A DNA stretch of 64,000 nucleotides from Arctopsyche grandis (lineage: Eukaryota > Arthropoda > Insecta > Trichoptera > Hydropsychidae): the NCBI RefSeq assembly GCF_051622035.1, contig NC_135358.1, positions 13,516,001 to 13,580,000 of the forward strand. Reading direction: 5' to 3'. Each line of letters starts with the position of its first letter. Position 1 is the stretch's first letter. Made by a program: the position numbers and the translations under genes. Below the pieces are notes generated by a model that saw only the letters and a program-made list of their open reading frames with translations, was not told the origin of the DNA and made no database searches. This document shows positions 58,521-64,000 of this stretch, piece by piece.

Positions 58521-58859
58521 ACGGGCCCGAATGTGAAACGCCCGAAAACGCAAATATCGGAAGGCAAATATTAAAAGTGGAAAGATAAAAAAGGGTGCAT
58601 GGTAAACGGTACATACTCACTTAATTTGCGCGAACAGGAACAAGAGGAACAGGCTTTTCCTCCCGTATTCTGCGCGCGCACATTAATATGGGAGGAAAAG
58701 CCTGTTCCTCTTGTTCCTGTTGTATCCTGCTCGCGCAAATTAAGTGAGTATGTACCGTTTACCATGCACCCTTTTTTTATCTTTCGACTTAAGATCTTTC
58801 GATTTTCGATCTTTGCCTTCTGATATTTGCGTTTTCGGGCGTTTCACATTCGGGCCCGT
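58521..58859. mobile_element. Foldback element, arms of about 150 bp
   Basis: The termini ACGGGCCCGAATGTGAAACG are inverted exactly at the right end. Arms continue through cccgaaaacgcaaatatc, gggtgcatggtaaacggtac, atactcacttaatttgcgcg and the gttcctcttgttcctg block, around a centre cgcgcgcacattaatatggg. The right arm has an extra aagatcttaag-type insertion. No target duplication is clear. Confidence 0.85.
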
Positions 58860-58951
58860 CACGGAGACCGAGATACACCATACCAGTGTCATAGCAACGG
58901 CCATATTTCAAAATGGGAGCCAGTAAAACTGCGGCTGTGAGATAATTGTAT

Positions 58952-58998
58952 GTAGGTACATATCACATATGTGTACATAAGTGATATGTACCTATGTA
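58952..58998. repeat. Hairpin, 14-bp stem
   Basis: taggtacatatcac and gtgatatgtaccta are exact reverse complements around a loop of about 14 bases. Confidence 0.8.
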
Positions 58999-59644
58999 CA
59001 TATATAATAGACGCAACATTTATTATATACATATCATTGAAGTTAGGTACTAAAATAGTTTATTTTTGATAGCATCGTTCGGGGACCATATCAAAAACGG
59101 TAAAACCCCACTTCGTCTAATTTGTTTTTTTTTTCCAATTCGTTATTTTGCACCATATTAATGTTATCTATTGTTCATATAAATACATATAAATCACAAA
59201 CACGTTTGTACTATATTTAATCATGTTCAAGCATAAAAAATAAAATAAAAATTTTTTTAGACTAAAACTAAGAAAACAAAACAATATTTTTGATTTGATT
59301 TTTACTGTTCATAAATTATGTTCACAATAAATCCCAAGTTTATTATATTGAACTACTATTTTTCCCGTTGATATTTCAATGGGTGGTTTTGGAAAAGGAA
59401 TTGATACATGTATTTAAATAAAGTTATATGTAGTAATAAAGTATTTAAATAAAGTTATATATTATATAATAATAATAACAAACAACAAAAAATGACGTCG
59501 TAATCGTAACTGTTATCGAAGTCATCTTCGGAATCGTAATCGGAATCATAATCGATATAATAATTCTAAATTTTGGTTTTTTGAATTCTCTATACTAGCA
59601 CTCGCCACATACCCATATATTATACATACACACACATTCTTCCG

Positions 59645-59885
59645 TTTTTATATGAGCTATTATATTTGAAAGTGGAGGAAGTCTAATTTTCAGTTCCAAA
59701 AACACTATTTCTGTTTGACTTCATTAACAAATTGTTGCCACTTCTTTTAATTCGATACATCCAGAATCTCGGAACAGCAAAATAAACGCATTACAAGCGA
59801 CCAGAGTTTTTAAATATTGTTAAACGTAAAATATTATATTTAATGTTTTGCGAGATATTTCTCGAAATGAAGAAGAGTGGAAAAG
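59645..59885. repeat. MITE-1 copy with both ends in abbreviated form
   Basis: tatgagctattatatttgaa and gtggaggaagtctaattttc at the left, then ttttaattcgatacatccag, tttaatgttttgcgagatat and ttctcgaaatgaag at the right, make an internally deleted copy. Confidence 0.7.
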
Positions 59886-59899
59886 TGGAGTATATTACC

Positions 59900-60000
59900 T
59901 ATATTATAGCTATTGATCCAGTGATTTGTATCTATTTTACACTTTTTACCTTGCTGTTAATATTTATAATATTCGTTACTTTAATGTTGATATTTAATAG
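59900..60000. repeat. Dispersed AT-rich repeat, copy 3 (weak)
   Basis: tatagctattgatccagtga, ctattttac, tgttaatatttataatatt, tttaatgttgat follow the order at 8600-8760. The 125-codon open frame across this region is an artefact of AT-rich repeats. Confidence 0.4.
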
Positions 60001-60045
60001 AAAAAAAGTTCAAAAATCAATTTATATTTTGTACGATTTGAGGGT

Positions 60046-60442
60046 GGGTGGCCAGATTTGGGAAATGAAAATACGTGATATTTTTGTAAGGACAACATAC
60101 ATACATATGTATGTATTTGAGAAATCACATATTTCAATGAACTCTCTCCTTTTTATTTTTTTAGTCATTGCTTTGTTTTCTTTAATTACATTTTGTATAT
60201 TTCTTTGTTTTTTGAGATAAAATTTACGTCATATCGCGCTTTAATTAAATTTATCGATTCTTCTTTGTATTTCGTAACTTAAATTATGGAAAAGTATTAT
60301 TTTTCAATTTTTAATATTTTCATATCTAGGTAAAGCACTTATTAAACTGTGCATCATCTATAAATAACATTCACTTAAAAGGATTTTTGGATAATTCCAT
60401 AAAATATTGACGATAATCAGAAAAACTGAACGTCTGGCCACC
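60046..60442. mobile_element. Inverted-repeat element with GGGTGGCCAGA ends
   Basis: gggtggccagatttgg at the left and cgtctggccaccc at the right form an 11-bp inverted terminus about 0.4 kb apart. AT-rich interior, no target duplication, no ORF of note. Confidence 0.45.
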
Positions 60443-61181
60443 CTATGAATGATTTATATTAACTGATACTCGTATTTATTTTATAAATTTTCTCTTTTAT
60501 ATTAAATATTATTTCTTTCAAATAATGTAAATTGAAGCTTTTGTGATGATGAGAGTAGCATTTTTTCCATAAAGTGCTACGTGTGTTTTTTGGTACCTTG
60601 CGTATATTTTCGCATTGCTGATTTACGTTTTAGCATCTTGGTAATAATATCGTACCTATGTATAAATATGTATGTTCGTGGTTCAAAATTAGATTTGCCA
60701 GGGGGCAAACTACCCTCCCTGTCATCCAGGGTGAGGATGTTGCCATGGGTCTATATTTAAACCCACAGCGTCTAGACATCGATGTTAGTTGCATTAAAAT
60801 GTACATAAGCACCACCCTCGCCCTCTCTCGTATGACGCAAACCGTAGCTTGAATTACATTATTTTTGCTAGCAATTTGTCGCCAGAGTGATCTTGTAACA
60901 TATTTTTATAGCTTAAAATTGAAATCGACCAGTATATATCAAAAGCTATTTTCTAATATACTTATCAGGTGTCGCATAAATCTTTTAACTGTCAAAACCT
61001 TTGAAATGTCATAACGCTAAGTATGTAGTTAAAATGTGAAATCCTATTGAAACCGCATTATAACTTTGCTATAATTCCCGTTTTCGCTAATATTAAAAAT
61101 ATTGCAACCCAGGGTAAGCATACATATGTATGTTTAGAAAAAATTAGTTCGTTTGTCAAATTGTTCTTTTGTGTATATGTC
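60443..61181. other. Intronic gap
   Basis: A less AT-rich patch at 60690-60850 has opposed 64- and 61-codon frames (one with RGQTTLPVIQGEDVAMGLYL) that could be a decayed coding fragment, but no family was recognised. Confidence 0.3.
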
Positions 61182-61470
61182 ACAGTGAAATTATATTTAA
61201 AGTGAAAATATATTTTCACTGACGTTTCAGTGAAATCTTAACCAGTTACATTTTCAGGGTTGCTTTTATTCATTTAGGATTAGATTGTTAGGGTTGGTAT
61301 TATTTAAGGGTTAGGACAGGTTAGGTTAAGTAAGGGTTGGCCCTATTCATTTAAGATTGGGTTGTTAGGATTAAATTTATAGAGTTAAATGTTGTAAATT
61401 CATTGTTTGATACATTTTCACTGCTCGAATTGGTGAAAATATATTTTCACTTGAAATATGCTTTCACTGT
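61182..61470. mobile_element. 289-bp MITE with ACAGTGAAA ends and a core shared with 18987
   Basis: Left arm acagtgaaattatatttaaa plus gtgaaaatatattttcact; the right arm inverted is acagtgaaagcatatttcaa then gtgaaaatatattttcacc. The interior repeats cttaaccagttacattttca, gttagggttgg and ttggccctattcatttaaga from the MITE at 18987. Confidence 0.78.
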
Positions 61471-62132
61471 AACATATACATATATATGTTCTATATCTAG
61501 CCAGATTGGTGCATGTATGAACAAGCTAGTATGTTCATGAACGAACGAAATTTACACTTGAAGTGTATGATATTATATATAGTGGTGCTTCCAGACTGTC
61601 AGCTGTCAGAACTAGTGGTAGTTTCCAATATTAGACTCGTTAAACAGACTCAGACCATCAGCTAATTATGTTCTTTTGGCACTCAATGTCAGAGAGATGT
61701 AATATGAATAGAGGGGCCCTTACGAATAAATAATTGTTGTCAATTTTACGCGGTACGTCTCTATAAATACGCTACATCGCACGGAATACAATCGGATCAA
61801 TTTACTTATAAAAATGTATCCCACATTGTTTATTGTGTGTTTTTGAATGTGTTGTGCAATTTTTACCGATGCTTGCCCATCTTGCGAGTAATATAAACAA
61901 ACAGAGAAGTTTTTATCGGACATATGTACATACGTCGAGCACCAAGCGTCAAATACGACTGATGCTAAAATTATTTAGATCTGTCCGTGGACAAAATGTC
62001 ACTTGACAACAAAAGAACACATAAAGCCACTTCTATTAATATTACATTTCTCTGCTCAATGTACGTCAATATTAAACTTTTTGCACTCTGCGTAGGTGTA
62101 TTAACGTTATATCACACGTCATTTGACCAGAG

Positions 62133-62267
62133 CATATCGATGGCTTGGTGCACAGAAATTGTATGTTCATTTTTGATCAACCTGAATTATTCCAGCATTT
62201 ACAGGCTTATAATTCGATAAAAATTCAAAAATGGGCATACAATATCTGTGCACCAAGCCATCGATAT
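62133..62267. repeat. Inverted repeat with 33-bp arms
   Basis: catatcgatggcttggtgca plus cagaaattgtatg is inverted at 62234-62267 (catacaatatctgtgcacca, agccatcgatatg) with one mismatch. The spacer is about 68 bases. Confidence 0.85.
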
Positions 62268-62326
62268 GGTTGGTACCTACTCATTAAATATTGTATATGC
62301 GTTCGTTTGGCCATAGTTATGTAATT

Positions 62327-62455
62327 CAGTGGCGTGCGATACAAGAATGTACGAGCAGGATACAAGAGGAACAGGCTGTTCCTCTTGTATCCCGTTCGAG
62401 CACATTAAGTAAGGCTGTACGACAAAAAGAGAGAGAATTTCAGCGCACGCCACTG
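62327..62455. mobile_element. 129-bp MITE with CAGTGGCGTGCG ends
   Basis: CAGTGGCGTGCG and CGCACGCCACTG are exact inverted termini; flanks ttatgtaatt and ttatgtat suggest an eroded target duplication. The centre caagaggaacaggctgttcc plus tcttg is a 24-bp palindrome shared with the 58521 family. The right half aagtaaggctgt matches the element at 32081. Confidence 0.75.
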
Positions 62456-62597
62456 TTATGTATGTTGATTTGCAGCAACCTGTGTAATAATAGCTTTGAG
62501 AGTAGGCCTTATGTGCTTTAATTGTCAATGATATGTATTTGAATGAATTTTGATATTGTATTTATATGATATAGAAAATAAGATTTTTTTTCTTATT

Positions 62598-63022
62598 GAG
62601 CCAGCAGCATGGCTCGGTGGTTGGGCTTTTGCCTAGCACCGAGAGTCGCCGGGTTCGATCCCGTGAGTTGACCTTGATTGAAAATAATTTATTCTGAGTA
62701 TATCATCAGTAATGCTGCTGGTCAGACTTGGATATTTGTGACTAGAAATCGATCGTTTCCTATCAGAGTTTGCCGATTTTTCTGATTTCATTGTTAAAAC
62801 GGTTCCTCCATTTAATTGTCTAAAAACAACCCTACCTATGTATTATGTCACCACTATTTGAGTATGATTTATGTACAATAAAATGTATGTACAAGTTAAA
62901 ATTCATAGATTCATAGTTTTTCAGTGTCGTAATACAGCGACTTGTGTAATAAAAATGCTGCATTGTTTGTAATTGGCCATGAAGGTGCATTGTGGTTTAC
63001 CTAATAGGCCTTCCTGGTATAT
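62598..63022 (+). mobile_element. tRNA-derived SINE, copy with intact A and B boxes
   Basis: The A box TGGCTCGGTGG (62610-62620) and B box GGTTCGATCCC (62652-62662) have tRNA-like spacing. The body contains gatcgtttcctatcagagtt, gatttcattgttaaaacggt and gtcaccactatttgagtat. The 3' end ggccatgaaggtgcattgtg then ggccttcctggtat matches the 55260 copy but lacks a long A tail. Confidence 0.9.
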
Positions 63023-63534
63023 ATGTATGTAAAATATTGTAAGCTTTAAAACGAGATGCGTATTTGCGATGTATTTCTATTCAAGATGTGAAAATATTCT
63101 GTGTCAAATCTTCACATCTCGAAAAGTGCCTGTAATTCACATCCGAATGTTTCCCTACTTTAGTTTTAATACCTAAATACCTGATTGCGGCTTGCCTTAT
63201 CCTCTATTTAGCCTATTTTCCTTAGTTGACAGGTCTCTCGTTGCGAGCATAAATTAGCGACTTCCCTTGTGCCGCTGCTCCTGAAGTTTCCTTTTTGTTC
63301 CGACAAGATACACTGTTGAGGCCCACACCATGGTGTAGTATAACTTCGAATCGTCGTTAAACTCATCTCGGCACAATAGATTTTCCTGACAGTGACGCGA
63401 CCTAAATTTAGGGTGGAGCTTTATATTCAGAAACCGCAAACATATCCTCGTTATGTACACATAAGAAATAGCCAATGTATTGAATGCATTGTTTGAATAT
63501 GAAACTGACGTGAATTTTTTTTGTTATATTTCAG

Positions 63535-63740
63535 GACCGGTGACCGTGCCCATGGTGTCGACGAATTCGTCATCTCCATTGGTGCCGGTACAGGTGCCAC
63601 CAGGTCATGTCCTGCAGCAAATTGTCGACGAGAATGGTACCCTACGGCACGTGATCCTGTCGCAGCAACCACCCCATATGCCGCCTCACATGCCGCCCCC
63701 ACACCAACAACAGCACCATGGACCACCTCCACAGCACTAT
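63535..63740 (+). CDS. FNDC3: FNDC3-like gene, second recognised coding exon
   Basis: The exon is bounded by a good acceptor (tttgttatatttcag) and a consensus donor (gtgagt). It enters in phase 1 and leaves in phase 0 after 68 full codons ending PPPQHY. It carries the block PVTVPMV, a Ser/Asn stretch, then VPPGHVLQQIVDENGTLRHV and ILSQQ. This matches the conserved N-terminal block I recall from animal FNDC3A/B (GPAEVPMM, then VPPGYISQVIED and a hydrophobic VRRVVV-like strand). After it comes a His/Pro/Gln-rich tail with PHMPPHMPPPH, also typical of the family before the first FN3 domain. The FN3 repeats and the C-terminal membrane anchor are not in this window. In flies the orthologous gene is annotated as a large multi-exon locus with long 5' introns, which fits this layout. 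The match is from memory, not a search. Confidence 0.82.
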
Positions 63741-64000
63741 GTGAGTATTTCTTCGTGTAATAGTGGATAGTATTTTTTTTCATTTGCGTTCCCTTTAAAA
63801 TTGGGTCGAGGGCTATACGTTTCTATTTTATGGTATTACACACTAGAATCGTCTCCCAATGGGAGTCCTAGCCTTTTTTTTTTTAATTAATTTGTTTCTC
63901 TCATCTCCGTCAGGTTACCCCATAAGTATTGTACCTGTAGTAGTCCGGAGAAAATCCTCTCAGGTAGTCTTTCCTTAGGTATTCTCAACACTCAATTGAG
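63741..64000 (+). other. Start of the next FNDC3 intron
   Basis: It begins with a gtgagtatttc donor. A pyrimidine-rich stretch and cag at 63911-63913 resembles an acceptor, but the phase-0 frame after it meets TAA within four codons, so it is not taken as an exon. Confidence 0.6.

Larger units (their letters stand above)
50460..63534 (+). other. FNDC3 intron of about 13.1 kb between the two coding exons
   Basis: This is a phase-1 intron. The donor is ACG|gtattg, weaker than the usual gtaagt/gtgagt; the acceptor is ttatatttcag|GA. It contains at least four degenerate copies of the exon-1 3' end (51.8-53.7 kb), a MITE with a nested hAT, a Helitron relative, two SINE copies, foldback elements and several MITEs, listed separately. 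No intermediate exon with good splice sites and coding character was recognised. Confidence 0.7.

Noticed and set aside
59843..60220. Hydrophobic 125-codon frame resembling a membrane protein
   Set aside because: It spans the end of MITE-1, a dispersed AT-rich repeat and the start of another element; the hydrophobicity comes from T-rich codons.
62598..62675. Possible functional tRNA gene
   Set aside because: It has A and B boxes, but the same head sits on a SINE body repeated at 37255 and 55260, so it is a SINE head.
63890..63960. Acceptor-like site followed by a possible third exon
   Set aside because: The phase required by the previous donor gives a stop within four codons.

Overview
The window is AT-rich animal genomic DNA, most likely from an insect. 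It has very long introns and intergenic stretches, no operons and no ribosome-binding sites. It holds TTAA-flanked piggyBac, hAT, Helitron and Jockey/CR1-like LINE remnants, tRNA-derived SINEs, and hundreds of short ACATATGTA/TGTATGTA tracts. The insect order could not be settled from sequence alone. Most of the DNA is old mobile-element debris.

One host gene is supported: the 5' part of an FNDC3-like gene (fibronectin type III domain-containing protein 3) on the + strand. Its first recognised coding exon is 50288-50459. A phase-1 intron of about 13 kb follows (50460-63534), then a second coding exon at 63535-63740. The FN3 domains and C-terminus lie beyond the right edge. The 50 kb upstream has no other convincing host coding sequence. 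It does contain a CpG-rich island at about 19.56-20.77 kb and smaller GC-rich islets near 14.2, 30.1, 33.6 and 43.5 kb, which could be distal promoters or non-coding 5' exons.

Layout. 0-12.5 kb: a hAT element with a perfect 8-bp target duplication (292-1469), LINE tails, a hAT carrying a nested foldback element (6060-6720), a TIR element (11061-11402) and a Helitron 3' end. 12.8-22.5 kb: two related LINE tails, a possible split piggyBac relative, a SINE-like repeat, a 318-bp MITE with long TIRs, the CpG island and a Helitron bounded by A/T. 23.9-32.9 kb: the longest copy of a dispersed MITE family, a piggyBac derivative with a leftover acidic ORF, and a hAT inserted with a perfect target duplication into another TIR element. 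35-49 kb: inverted-repeat elements, a SINE, and a small MITE inserted into a LINE tail. 50-64 kb: the FNDC3 exons, separated by an intron rich in nested elements and in degenerate copies of the 3' end of exon 1.

The most unusual observations are: (i) at least four decayed copies of the exon-1 end plus adjoining intron, scattered over 51.8-53.7 kb of the same intron; (ii) two MITEs with unrelated terminal repeats but a shared interior (18987-19304 and 61182-61470); (iii) several three-level nestings with legible target duplications; (iv) a group of foldback elements that exchange modules (55.9, 58.5 and 62.3 kb). No CRISPR, prokaryotic or viral gene system was found.
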